A stretch of DNA of 64,000 bases from Acidihalobacter_A sp037381185. GTDB lineage: Bacteria; Pseudomonadota; Gammaproteobacteria; DSM-5130; Acidihalobacteraceae. This document shows positions 53,123-61,450 of the stretch, piece after piece. The stretch is from positions 29,178-93,177 of the forward strand of contig NZ_JARRQY010000004.1 of assembly GCF_037381185.1 (NCBI RefSeq), given 5' to 3'. Made by a program: the position numbers and the translations under genes. Below the pieces are notes generated by a model that was given only the letters and a program-made list of their open reading frames with translations, was not told where the DNA came from and searched no databases. The first letter of the stretch is position 1, and each line of letters starts with the position of its first letter.

Positions 53123-54238
53123 ATGAGCCCGGATGATCCCCAACTACAGATAGAACGCGACGTGATCCGCCTTCGAGGTCATTGGATCGCGACGCGCCTG
53201 AACCACATCGAGAGCCGCCTATCGCCACGGGCGCTGCCGAGCGCTGCCGAACTCACGCTCGACCTCAGCGGCGTCGCCAGACTCGACACCGCCGGCGCCT
53301 GGCTGATTGAGCGCCTGCTCGCCGACCGCCGAAGCGCCGGCCGGAAGACTGACACGCACGGCGCCAGCGAACACGTCGCCGCCATGCTCGAACTCGTCGC
53401 CGCGCAGACCGACCCGCGAGAAGCGAAAGCCACCCGCAGACACCCCGGCCTACTGGAGAAAATCGGCCGCGAGAGCGTAACCGTCCTGAGCATCGGCTAC
53501 GAGTTTCTCAGCTTCGTGGGCGCAGGCGCGCTGACCACGCTGCGCGCCTTCGCCGTACCGCGGCGGCTGCGTCCGCGCATGCTGCTCAAGACCATCGAGC
53601 AGGCTGGCGTCAACGCGCTGCCCATCGTGGGTCTGCTGTCCTTCCTGATCGGCGTCGTGATCGCATACCAGAGCGCTGTATTCCTACGCCAGTACGGCGC
53701 CAACGTCTTCCTCGCCGACCTGGTCGGCATCAGCATGGCGCGCGAACTGGCGCCCCTGATGACTGCGATCATCGTCGCCGGGCGTACCGGATCGGCCTTC
53801 GCCGCGCAGATCGGCACCATGATGGTAACCGACGAGGTCGACGCGATCCGCGCCATGGGCATACGCCCGCTGGAAGTGCTGGTCGCTCCCAAGATGCTCG
53901 GCCTGATAATCGCCCTGCCACTGCTGACGCTGTTCGCCGACGTCATGGGCATACTCGGGGGCATGGTGATCGGCCGCACTGTACTCGACATTAGTGCCAC
54001 GGCCTTCCTCGATCGCCTGGCCCAAGCCGTGAGCGTTTCCAGCTATCTGGTCGGCCTGGCCAAGGCGCCCATCTTTGCCGTCGTGATCGCCGCAGTCGGC
54101 TGCTACCAAGGTTTCAAAGTCCGCGGCAGCGCCGAAAGCGTCGGCCAGCGCACCACTATGAGCGTGGTTCAATCCATCTTTCTGGTCATCGTGCTCGACG
54201 CGGTGTTTTCCGTATTGTTCAACCGGCTGGGCATATGA
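53123..54238 (+). CDS. MlaE-family lipid ABC transporter permease with N-terminal STAS-like domain
   Basis: Inner-membrane permease of 371 residues. The N-terminal 110 residues resemble a STAS/MlaB fold (LTLDLSGVARLDTAGAWLIERL), fused to an MlaE permease (AGVNALPIVGLLSFLIGVVIAYQ, GRTGSAFAAQIGTMMV, EVDAIRAMGI). E. coli keeps the STAS subunit MlaB separate. The ATG at 53123 lacks a strong ribosome-binding site. Its stop overlaps the ATPase start in ATGA. Confidence 0.92.
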   Translation: MSPDDPQLQIERDVIRLRGHWIATRLNHIESRLSPRALPSAAELTLDLSGVARLDTAGAWLIERLLADRRSAGRKTDTHGASEHVAAMLELVAAQTDPREAKATRRHPGLLEKIGRESVTVLSIGYEFLSFVGAGALTTLRAFAVPRRLRPRMLLKTIEQAGVNALPIVGLLSFLIGVVIAYQSAVFLRQYGANVFLADLVGISMARELAPLMTAIIVAGRTGSAFAAQIGTMMVTDEVDAIRAMGIRPLEVLVAPKMLGLIIALPLLTLFADVMGILGGMVIGRTVLDISATAFLDRLAQAVSVSSYLVGLAKAPIFAVVIAAVGCYQGFKVRGSAESVGQRTTMSVVQSIFLVIVLDAVFSVLFNRLGI

Positions 54239-54993
54239 CGCGCGAAACCGTCCTGCACCTGAGCAGTATCGAAACGCGCTACGGTTCCCGCGTCGTCCAC
54301 GCAGGCATCGACCTGGAGGTGAAACGCGGCGAAATCTTCGCCATCGTCGGCGGCTCGGGTTCGGGCAAGACCACCCTGCTGCGCGAAATGCTGCTGCTAC
54401 GCCGCCCCGAGGCGGGACACGTCGAAATCCTCAGCCGCCGCGACGTACGCGCCGGGTCCCAGGAGGAAATCGGCCTGCGCCGACGCATGGGCGTGCTGTT
54501 CCAGTCCGGCGCACTGTTCGGCGGACTCTCCGTGCTGGAGAACGTCTGCCTGCCGATGCAGGAACATACCCGCCTGCCCGGCGCGACGATCCACCAGATC
54601 GCCACACTCAAGATCGCCCTGACCGGCCTGCCGCCGGAAAGCGCCACCCTCTACCCCAGCGAGCTGAGCGGCGGCATGCGCAAACGCGCCGCCCTGGCCC
54701 GAGCCCTGGCGCTGGACCCCGAACTGCTGTTTCTGGACGAACCCGGCTCCGGCCTGGATCCGCTTAGCGCCCGCGCGATCGACGAGCTGGTGATCAAGCT
54801 TCGCGACGCCCTGGGGCTGACCGTGATCATGGTCACGCACGACCTGACCACGGTGCAGCGCACAGCCGACCGTGTGATTCTGTTGGGCGACGGCGTCATA
54901 CTGGCCGAGGGCTCACCGCTGGAAGTAGCCGCCAGCACCGATCCGCGCACCCACCGCTTTTTTGCCGCGCAAACGGCCGGCAAGGACTCTTGA
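54235..54993 (+). CDS. MlaF-like lipid ABC transporter ATP-binding protein
   Basis: ATPase of 252 residues energising the MlaE-type permease. Walker A is GGSGSGKTTLL, the signature LSGGMRKRAALARALAL, Walker B LLFLDEPGSGLDP, and the switch His is in MVTHDL. ATGA coupling to the permease and an 17-bp gap to the MCE gene define one operon. Confidence 0.95.
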   Translation: MTRETVLHLSSIETRYGSRVVHAGIDLEVKRGEIFAIVGGSGSGKTTLLREMLLLRRPEAGHVEILSRRDVRAGSQEEIGLRRRMGVLFQSGALFGGLSVLENVCLPMQEHTRLPGATIHQIATLKIALTGLPPESATLYPSELSGGMRKRAALARALALDPELLFLDEPGSGLDPLSARAIDELVIKLRDALGLTVIMVTHDLTTVQRTADRVILLGDGVILAEGSPLEVAASTDPRTHRFFAAQTAGKDS

Positions 54994-55010
54994 GGGGGAG
55001 GAATCGAGAT

Positions 55011-55931
55011 ATGGAATCGCGTGTCAATTACGCCCTAGTCGGCGTATTCGTGCTTGCGCTGAGCGCGGCCGCAATCGCCGTGCTGCTGTGGCTGGCCGCC
55101 GGCGGTCCGCGCCACAGCTATACGCGCTATCTCGTACTCATGAGCGAATCGGTGTGGGCACTGCCGCCCGACGCGGCCGTGCGCTACAACGGTGTCAAAG
55201 TCGGCCACGTGACCGCCATCAGCCTCGACCCGCAGAATCCTCAGGAAGTACGCATCGTGCTAGACATCATCGACGGCACGCCGATCAAGACCGACACGCA
55301 CGCCACGCTGCAGATGCAGGGCATCACCGGCATCGCCTTCATCAGTCTGACAGGCGGCTCCAAAGGCGCCCCCCAACTCACGCGCAAGCCCGGCGAACCC
55401 TACCCGGTCATCCCCAGCGCCCCGTCCCTGCTGCAGCGCCTCGACGTCATTCTCACCGAGGTCGGGGGCAGCCTCACCACCGTCAGCAAACGCCTGGGCA
55501 TCCTGCTCAGCGACCGCAACATGAAACACCTCTCGTCCGCCATCACGAACCTCGACACCCTGAGCGGCAGGCTCGCCGCCAACAGCAGCCGTATCGGCGA
55601 TACCCTCACCCAATTCAACGCCACGCTACGCGACATCCGCCGCAGCACATCGAAGCTGCCTGGGCTGATCGACAACATGAACCACAGCGTGAGCAAGCTG
55701 CCGACGCTCGTCGACAAGCTGGATCACAGCACGCAGCGATTCAACAGCGCCGCCGACAAGGTCGGCTCGGCGGCACTTTCGGTGCAGCGCGCCATGCCGC
55801 AGCTCGACAGCGCCCTGCAGCAACTCGGCGATGCCGCCAATACCTACCGCCGGCTCGGCGAACAGCTGCAGCACGATCCGAGCGCGCTGCTCTACGGTCC
55901 GACACCGCGCAAACCCGGCCCCGGAGAATAA
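55011..55931 (+). CDS. MlaD/MCE-domain lipid-binding protein
   Basis: Periplasmic MCE protein of 306 residues anchored by one N-terminal helix (YALVGVFVLALSAAAIAVLLWLA). The MCE fold is seen in VWALPPDAAVRYNGVKVGHVTAI and ITGIAFISLTGGS; the C-terminal half is a long helical region with Asn/Asp-rich heptads (NLDTLSGRLAANSSRIGDTL) as in PqiB/YebT-like needles. GGGGGAGG precedes the ATG. Confidence 0.93.
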   Translation: MESRVNYALVGVFVLALSAAAIAVLLWLAAGGPRHSYTRYLVLMSESVWALPPDAAVRYNGVKVGHVTAISLDPQNPQEVRIVLDIIDGTPIKTDTHATLQMQGITGIAFISLTGGSKGAPQLTRKPGEPYPVIPSAPSLLQRLDVILTEVGGSLTTVSKRLGILLSDRNMKHLSSAITNLDTLSGRLAANSSRIGDTLTQFNATLRDIRRSTSKLPGLIDNMNHSVSKLPTLVDKLDHSTQRFNSAADKVGSAALSVQRAMPQLDSALQQLGDAANTYRRLGEQLQHDPSALLYGPTPRKPGPGE

Positions 55932-55936
55932 GCACC

Positions 55937-56602
55937 ATGAGAAATACCGCAGCGTTCATCACGCCAGGCCGCCGCGCGGGACTGTCCGCCGCCGCGATAT
56001 TGGCCACGGGTCTCGCCGGCTGCTCCGTGCTACCCCAGCGACCACCGCCGCACGCGCTCACCAGCTACCGCATCACACTCTCCGACACTCATGCGTCGGC
56101 CAGGACATCCCCCGCCTGTCCGGCCGTACGCATCGCCGCGCCAACGGCTGCCGCCGGTTTCGGCGGCCCGGCGATGCGCTACAGCGAAAACCCCGGCACG
56201 ATTGCCAACTTCGCATTTCACCGCTGGGCGGCACCACCGGCCAGAATGCTGGAACCCATACTGGTTCAATCCGTCAGTGCCAGCGGACTGTTCGAGGCGG
56301 TACTCGCCCCCGACGCACCCGCCGGCGCGCCCCTGCAACTCGACACCCAGCTTCTGGCTCTGCTGCAGCGCGTCACCGGCCCCCGCAGCACAATCCATCT
56401 GGCCGTGCGCGCCAGCCTCAGCAACGTCCGCACCCATCGCCAGCTCTCGGCACATCGCTTCGTCATCGACATACCTGCTCAAGCCGCCAATGCCCCCGCC
56501 GGCGTTCAGGCGACCGACGCCGCGATCGGGCAGTTCAGCCACGAGCTGAACGCCTGGCTGGCCGGACTCGCGCGCGACGGCCAGTGCTCCGCTCGGAACT
56601 GA
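55937..56602 (+). CDS. ABC-type transport auxiliary lipoprotein (PqiC/DUF330-like)
   Basis: Outer-membrane lipoprotein of 221 residues with signal and lipobox LAGC near residue 31, followed by the PqiC-like fold (LTSYRITLSD, AMRYSENPGTIANFAFHRWAAPPARMLEPIL, LDTQLLAL). In the Pqi system this lipoprotein docks the MCE needle at the outer membrane. There is no MlaC-like periplasmic carrier in the operon, so the bridge is probably Pqi-like (inference). Confidence 0.88.
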   Translation: MRNTAAFITPGRRAGLSAAAILATGLAGCSVLPQRPPPHALTSYRITLSDTHASARTSPACPAVRIAAPTAAAGFGGPAMRYSENPGTIANFAFHRWAAPPARMLEPILVQSVSASGLFEAVLAPDAPAGAPLQLDTQLLALLQRVTGPRSTIHLAVRASLSNVRTHRQLSAHRFVIDIPAQAANAPAGVQATDAAIGQFSHELNAWLAGLARDGQCSARN

Positions 56603-56647
56603 AGACATTCGCAGACGGACAAAAACACCATAACGAACGAAAATCGG

Positions 56648-56701
56648 TTGACACGGAATAATCGTTTACTAAACTGAACGACATTCCCTTCGATTATCCG
56701 T
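56648..56701 (+). promoter_or_regulatory. Promoter and nested operators of the XRE-cupin gene
   Basis: TTGACA (56648-56653) and TAAACT (56670-56675) are 16 bp apart. The -10 is covered by the perfect palindrome GTTTACTAAAC (56664-56674). A larger inverted repeat flanks it: ACGGAATAATCG at 56653-56664 and its near-complement CGATTATCCGT at 56691-56701. The layout fits autorepression by the encoded XRE protein. Confidence 0.7.
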
Positions 56702-56708
56702 GATTCTC

Positions 56709-58514
56709 ATGTCCATCTCTGCCCAAATCGGTCAAAACGTGGCGCGCATCCGCGCCACGCGCAACATGTCCCTGAGCGCACTTGCCGAGCGATCAAGTCT
56801 CTCAAAGGCAACCTTATCAGAGCTGGAACGCGGTGCCGCCAATCCAACCATCTCTACCGTGTGGGCTCTAGCCAACGCTCTCGACGTCCCTTTCGGCGAA
56901 CTGGTCTCCGATGCTCAAGCGCAAACCGCCAGCCTGGCGGACGAAAGCGCTACCGTTCATCTTATCGAACAACACCTCGGCCCATCGCGGGGCGAAAGCT
57001 ATTTGCTGCAGCTTGCGCCGGACGGCCAACGTATGTCGGCGCCGCACGGCCGTGGCGTGCGCGAACAGGCCACCGTGCTGAGCGGTCGGATCAAAGCCGG
57101 CCCGATCGTCGAAAGCGTTGTCCTGGACGAGGGCGAAATCCTCGACTTCGATGCCAACCTTCCGCACGGCTATTTCAGCGTCGGCGGGCCCGCCTCGGTG
57201 CTGGTGCGTATGGAGTATCCCGAGACCCCGCCGCTCGCCGACGACAATCTCGCCTGGCAGTCCCTGCCGCGCAACGATGAGCAATGGGGCAGACTCGAAA
57301 CACGGATCGCACGGCTGCTGTTGGCGAGCAGCCAAAGCGGCAATGCGCACTCTCTGCGGCTGGCCGCCGACACCATCGAGCAGACCGATGAACGGCGACT
57401 GCGGGAGCTGCTCGCCGGCTGCATGCAGGCAGCGGCCCATCAGCCGGTACAGGGTTTCGTATCCGCCTGCCCCAAAGGTCTGGAACTGATCGTTCTGCCT
57501 ATCCCGACCGACCGTATTGATCTAGGTCCACCGCCGCACGCCACACACCAGAGCGCAGCGCTGGAGACCGCATTCGAACTGCACGCCCTGCGCAGCACCG
57601 CATCGCTGACGCAGGCCCAGACCGAGCACTTGCTCGAGTTGCGAAACGGCAGCTCCGGCGTCGAGCGCACCCTGGCCGCAGAAATTCTCGCCACACTGGG
57701 TCTGGCGGCCGATAACGCGACAGCACTGCCTGCCTCCAGCGCCATCAACCCCTGGCTGGCAGTCTCGATGGCCAACCTCGCAATCCGGCACCTCCCCGCA
57801 TCGTCGATCGATGCGTTGGTGGTGGACAACCACAGCGCCGCGGATCTACAGCCCATGCTCGAAGAACTGTGTCCGGTCTGGAGGGTTAAACACACGACTA
57901 CCGGAACCGTTCCCGCCGACACCCCTTCAGCCCATGCCCTGCTGGCCTTCGACGTCCTGCAACAGGGCGATGCGGTCACCTTCCTGCACCAAGCAGGGCG
58001 ATCACTGGCTCCCGTCGGACTGTTGCTGATCGCCGAAGACTTGACCGGGAGCTTTGCACACCCCCGCGAACGCGCCCAGGTACTCATGCGCCACCACCTG
58101 ACGCGACTGCTGCCGCCACTGGCCCGCCTCGCTCGGGCGGACACCTCCGCCGCCGATGGCAGCGCTCGCGCACGCATGCTGCTGGATCGATTGCCTTCGG
58201 TCCTCGCCGACGCGCTGCACGGCAACCTCGAACAAGCCATCGCGGGCATCAATCGGCTACGACGCGATCTCGCAGCTGTGCCGCCGGATCCGTCCACCGA
58301 ACCGCTGGTGATGGAACTCGAAGCGCTGGGCCGCACCCTGAACGCTCCGGAAGAATTGGCTACGCATCCGCTACGCCTAATTCAGCTCGCCGAACACGCC
58401 GGCCTCCGGCTGTTGGAACATCACCGCGTCCGCCCCTCAGACGGCCCGCACAAGCTGGACGCGGGCACCCACCTGTTTGCGTTCGCGCGCCGTGGAGTCG
58501 CGCCACAACCATGA
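56709..58514 (+). CDS. XRE-cupin regulator fused to a methyltransferase-like domain
   Basis: 601-residue protein. Residues 5-65 form an XRE HTH (RIRATRNMSLSALAERS, LSKATLSELERG), and about 85-165 a cupin (EQATVLSGRIKAGPIV, DANLPHGYFSVGG). This N-terminal third equals the usual XRE-cupin regulators of about 180-200 residues. The extra 400 residues include a helical middle (165-330) and a class I methyltransferase-like end: ALLAFDVLQQGDAVTFLHQAGRSLAPVGLLLIAED, and a final LDAGTHLFAFAR strand; the glycine-rich SAM loop is not recognisable, so activity is doubtful. The stop overlaps azlC in ATGA, so it probably controls the exporter. Confidence 0.85.
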   Translation: MSISAQIGQNVARIRATRNMSLSALAERSSLSKATLSELERGAANPTISTVWALANALDVPFGELVSDAQAQTASLADESATVHLIEQHLGPSRGESYLLQLAPDGQRMSAPHGRGVREQATVLSGRIKAGPIVESVVLDEGEILDFDANLPHGYFSVGGPASVLVRMEYPETPPLADDNLAWQSLPRNDEQWGRLETRIARLLLASSQSGNAHSLRLAADTIEQTDERRLRELLAGCMQAAAHQPVQGFVSACPKGLELIVLPIPTDRIDLGPPPHATHQSAALETAFELHALRSTASLTQAQTEHLLELRNGSSGVERTLAAEILATLGLAADNATALPASSAINPWLAVSMANLAIRHLPASSIDALVVDNHSAADLQPMLEELCPVWRVKHTTTGTVPADTPSAHALLAFDVLQQGDAVTFLHQAGRSLAPVGLLLIAEDLTGSFAHPRERAQVLMRHHLTRLLPPLARLARADTSAADGSARARMLLDRLPSVLADALHGNLEQAIAGINRLRRDLAAVPPDPSTEPLVMELEALGRTLNAPEELATHPLRLIQLAEHAGLRLLEHHRVRPSDGPHKLDAGTHLFAFARRGVAPQP

Positions 58515-59197
58515 AGCACTTCTTTCGCGGCCTTGTCTCCAGCTTCGGCGTCGTCACCGGCTACGTCCCGGTAGCGATCGCCTTCGGCGTCAGCGCCCTG
58601 GGCGCAGGCCTGTCGCCCTGGCTCACCACCGCCGTGTCCGCCCTGGTCTACGCCGGCGCCAGCCAATTCGTACTGGTCGGCACCCTGGCCCAGGGCGCCA
58701 CGCCACTGGCCGCGGCAGGACTCGCGTTGGCGCTGAACCTGCGCCATCTCATCTACGGGCCCACGCTCGGCGACAAACTGCGGGGGCTGGGCCACCGGCG
58801 CCGCGCCGTGCTGTCGCTGGGGCTGACCGACGAAGTCTTCGCCACCACCTTCGCCTCGCCGCTGACGGGGCTGGATCCGAGGCAACGTTTCGCCTGGATG
58901 CTGGGACTGGAATGCGGCGCCTATCTCGCCTGGGTCGGCGGCACGCTGCTCGGCGCCCTGGGCGGCACCGCCATTCTCTCACTCTCGCCCATACTCAAAC
59001 CGGTGCTGGAATTCGCGCTGCCCCTGCTTTTCGTGCTTCTGCTCGAACCGCTGGTCACGCGAGCGCGCGGCGCAGGCGCAGCGGTCGCAGGCGTGGTCCT
59101 GGCCGCCATACTGCACGCCGCCGGCATGACCTCCTGGGCGCTAATCGCCGCCGGCCTCGGCGGCGTAGCGGTCGGTCTGATATGGAAACGCCCGTGA
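58511..59197 (+). CDS. azlC: AzlC-family branched-chain amino acid exporter subunit
   Basis: Large subunit of an AzlCD-type exporter, 228 residues with about seven hydrophobic helices. GVVTGYVPVAIAFGVSALGAGL, VYAGASQFVLVG and LNLRHLIYGPTL are family signatures. Coupled upstream to the XRE-cupin gene and downstream to azlD (GTGA). Export of Leu/Ile/Val or analogues is inferred from the family. Confidence 0.92.
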   Translation: MKHFFRGLVSSFGVVTGYVPVAIAFGVSALGAGLSPWLTTAVSALVYAGASQFVLVGTLAQGATPLAAAGLALALNLRHLIYGPTLGDKLRGLGHRRRAVLSLGLTDEVFATTFASPLTGLDPRQRFAWMLGLECGAYLAWVGGTLLGALGGTAILSLSPILKPVLEFALPLLFVLLLEPLVTRARGAGAAVAGVVLAAILHAAGMTSWALIAAGLGGVAVGLIWKRP

Positions 59198-59526
59198 CGC
59201 ACATCGATTTCTGGCTCACCATCGGACTCGCCGCCGCCGGCACCTACCTGTTGCGACTCACCGGCATGCTCGCCGGCGCGCGACAATCCGACGGCGAAAG
59301 CCGCGTCAACCGGATTTTCGAACCCGTCGGTCCGGCGCTGATCGCCGCCTTCCTGTGGGTCGAACTGATACCGGCGCATACGCTACCGAACTGGCCGCTC
59401 CTGGTGCTGCAGGTCATCGCCCTGAGCGCGGCGCTGTGGATCAAGCACCGCACCCGCAATCTGGGCATCGCCCTGCTCGCCGGCCTGCTTGTCTATGCCG
59501 CATTGCTACTCCTGCGTGGCGCCTAG
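59194..59526 (+). CDS. azlD: AzlD-family exporter subunit
   Basis: Small membrane subunit of 110 residues with three to four helices (FWLTIGLAAAGTYLLRLTGML, GPALIAAFLWVELIP, IALLAGLLVYAALLLL). The GTG at 59194 overlaps the azlC stop as GTGA and has GGAA upstream; an in-frame ATG at 59182 would add four residues. Confidence 0.9.
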   Translation: MTHIDFWLTIGLAAAGTYLLRLTGMLAGARQSDGESRVNRIFEPVGPALIAAFLWVELIPAHTLPNWPLLVLQVIALSAALWIKHRTRNLGIALLAGLLVYAALLLLRGA

Positions 59527-59540
59527 GAACACGCTGACTA

Positions 59541-59581
59541 CTAGGGCCTACGCACCACTCACTAGTCCAAACAGGCCCTAG
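59541..59581. terminator. 9-bp hairpin between azlD and the DsrE2-like gene
   Basis: CTAGGGCCT / AGGCCCTAG arms with a 23-nt loop lie in the convergent gap and include the stop codon of the leftward gene. No U-tract, so the terminator role is tentative. Confidence 0.45.
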
Positions 59582-60147
59582 GAAACGAAGTAGGCCGTTC
59601 TGGCATTGAGGGCCCTCTCGTACATGGCGGCGACGCCGCACACCTCCACCGGCACGACCCATTCATCGTCATCGAATCCCATCATCGACAAAGACGGAGC
59701 GCAGATCTGGAAACGGATTCCCAGTTCCTTGGCCATCTCGATCTGCTCATCCAGGGGTGTCATCTCGCCCTTCATGACGTGATTGAAGAAACGCCGCCCC
59801 ACGCCACCGAATGACATCTTGGAGGGCGCAAGAGCGTGGCTGTCCGCCGGCAACATCAGGTTGATCAGCTTGTGGCTAAAACTCTTGCCCTTCAGCTTGC
59901 GTCCCTTTTTGATGACGCTGCAGCCCCAGAAAGTGAAAAACATGGACACTTCCATGCCCATGCCCACTGCGCCGTTGGCCATCATGAAAGCCGCCATCGC
60001 CTTGTCGAAATCGCTGGAGAGCAGAATGATCGAAACCTCGTCGCGCGGCACCTGTCTCTGCAGGTTCGACAGCTGTTCCTCCATCGCGGAGATACGGGCC
60101 AACAAGGCATCGTCGGCATGCGGCTGAAGAGCGGTTGCGGAAGCCAT
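59578..60147 (-). CDS. DsrE2-like sulfur-transfer family protein
   Basis: Membrane-associated DsrE/DsrF-like protein of 189 residues. Residues 1-35 are helical (ALLARISAMEEQLSNLQRQV). The DsrE core starts VSIILLSSDFDKAMAAFMMANGAVGMGMEVSMFFTFWGCSVI, whose FWGC Cys is the conserved persulfide carrier position in DsrE2. GRKLKGK and MGFDDDEWVVPVEVCGVAAMYERAL complete the fold. In sulfur oxidisers DsrE2 works with TusA and rhodanese to move sulfane sulfur; neither partner is adjacent. ATG 60145-60147 follows GAGGTGA. It diverges from a MarR gene. Confidence 0.88.
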   Translation of the reverse strand: MASATALQPHADDALLARISAMEEQLSNLQRQVPRDEVSIILLSSDFDKAMAAFMMANGAVGMGMEVSMFFTFWGCSVIKKGRKLKGKSFSHKLINLMLPADSHALAPSKMSFGGVGRRFFNHVMKGEMTPLDEQIEMAKELGIRFQICAPSLSMMGFDDDEWVVPVEVCGVAAMYERALNARTAYFVS

Positions 60148-60187
60148 CACGGTCACCTCATCAATTTGTTTGGGAAAGCATTGCGGT

Positions 60188-60255
60188 AATTCACAACATT
60201 CGCATTTAATTAAAAGCTCAGTTCCCAGGTACTGCAATTCACAATTTTTAATTAG
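60188..60255. promoter_or_regulatory. Repeated operator motifs between dsrE2 and marR
   Basis: AATTCACAA occurs at 60188-60196 and 60236-60244, each followed within a few bases by an AT-rich TTTAATTA element; the first of these is the palindrome TTTAATTAAA (60205-60214), the second TTTAATTAG (60247-60255). They flank both divergent promoters and are likely MarR sites. Confidence 0.55.
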
Positions 60256-60270
60256 TTTGGCGAACAAACA

Positions 60271-60705
60271 ATGTCAGAAATTCCGATCGAACTGGACCTA
60301 CTGGGACTGCTCAAGGCACTGCAGACCCTCGAACGCAATGCTTCGGTGTCACTGATGTATTCCGGGCTCAGAATCCCGCAATTCCGCATGCTGAACGAAA
60401 TCGATCGCCTGGACCAATGCACCGTCACCGAACTAACCGAACTGCTCTCCATCACCCGCGGCAGCTGCAGCGTGCAAGTCAGCGAACTCGTCAAGAACGG
60501 TCTACTGATCAGTGTCGAACACCCCAGCGATCGTCGTTCCTTCTACGTCTGTCTGACCGAACACGGACGCGCCAAACTCTCCGTGGCGCGCCGCGATCTG
60601 GGGGTCATGCAAAAAGAACTCAAACGTCAACTCGACGCCGCCAGCATCGAATCCCTCAACGCCTTTGCCACACGCATGCTCATGGGTCATCATCCGTCCG
60701 TATAG
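60271..60705 (+). CDS. MarR-family transcriptional regulator
   Basis: Winged-helix repressor of 144 residues: LRIPQFRMLNEIDRLDQCTVTELTELLSITRGSCSVQVSELVKNGLL is the DNA-binding part, and HPSDRRSFYVCLTEHGRAKL the wing with the conserved DRR. Two cysteines (CTVTEL and GSCSV) lie in or next to the recognition region and could make it redox- or persulfide-responsive (inference). It diverges from the DsrE2-like gene, its likely target. Confidence 0.9.
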   Translation: MSEIPIELDLLGLLKALQTLERNASVSLMYSGLRIPQFRMLNEIDRLDQCTVTELTELLSITRGSCSVQVSELVKNGLLISVEHPSDRRSFYVCLTEHGRAKLSVARRDLGVMQKELKRQLDAASIESLNAFATRMLMGHHPSV

Positions 60706-60797
60706 TGCGCGCCCATGAGGTCAGCCACCGATGCAATACCCCATGCATGTCACGAAGCAATATCGCTGTGCGCCACACAACGCCATGGTGCCGCACC

Positions 60798-61328
60798 ATG
60801 AACAAGCGCAGGAGACAAATCGAGCGCCGGACGGTGGATTTATCGAACTTCCCCGATCTCGTCGTAATTTATCTGGGCATGCGCGTAAATGCGGTGGCCG
60901 GGCTGAAAACGCTATTCGGGTTCGGCCCGAAAATAGCGCAATCGGTCGAGGCGAATCCCGACGGATTGCTCGCGCATGAAACGTTTCTGTTTTCACTTGT
61001 TCCGCCGCATGTAGACATACGCCAGTATTGGCGCGACTTCGACTCGCTCGAAACCTGGGCACGCTCGGAACCCCATGCCGCCTGGTGGCGGCAATTCCTG
61101 CGCGATTCGGGAGGCACGGGCTACTGGCACGAAGCCTATTTCATGGACGGTGGGATGGAAGCGGTTTATGACGACGTACCCCGGGATATCGGCTTTCTGC
61201 GTTTCGCCCCACCGCACGCCGCGCGAGGATCAAGATTCCATGCGCGCGGCAGGGCACAACGACCGGGTACTCCGGAAACATCCGCCCCGATTCAGGAAGA
61301 CGCACTCGAGCGGGAATACACCGATTAG
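60798..61328 (+). CDS. DUF4188 domain protein
   Basis: 176-residue member of the DUF4188 family (ferredoxin-like alpha/beta barrel, related to heme-dependent aldoxime dehydratases and antibiotic-biosynthesis monooxygenases). Matches are VVIYLGMRVNAVAGLKTL, QYWRDFDSLETWARSEPHAAWWRQF, GTGYWHEAYFMDGG and EAVYDDVPRDIGFL. Enzymatic function is unknown. The ATG at 60798 has only a weak ribosome-binding site. It lies 92 bp beyond marR, possibly in the same transcript. Confidence 0.85.
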   Translation: MNKRRRQIERRTVDLSNFPDLVVIYLGMRVNAVAGLKTLFGFGPKIAQSVEANPDGLLAHETFLFSLVPPHVDIRQYWRDFDSLETWARSEPHAAWWRQFLRDSGGTGYWHEAYFMDGGMEAVYDDVPRDIGFLRFAPPHAARGSRFHARGRAQRPGTPETSAPIQEDALEREYTD

Positions 61329-61367
61329 ACGAAACGCGCCGACCTCCGAAAAACCGCTCCGAGCCGC

Positions 61368-61381
61368 TTGATCTTGGTCAA
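61368..61381 (+). promoter_or_regulatory. FNR/DNR-type box upstream of hcp
   Basis: TTGATCTTGGTCAA is TTGAT-N4-GTCAA, one base from the FNR consensus and close to the DNR/NnrR type. Its centre lies about 41.5 bp before a predicted +1 near 61416 (TAAGCT at 61405-61410 as -10), the class II activation position. Confidence 0.65.
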
Positions 61382-61450
61382 GGCGCCCCCGCCCGCCTGA
61401 AAACTAAGCTGCCTCCCGTATCGAACATCAACGAGACGGGAGACGACTAC

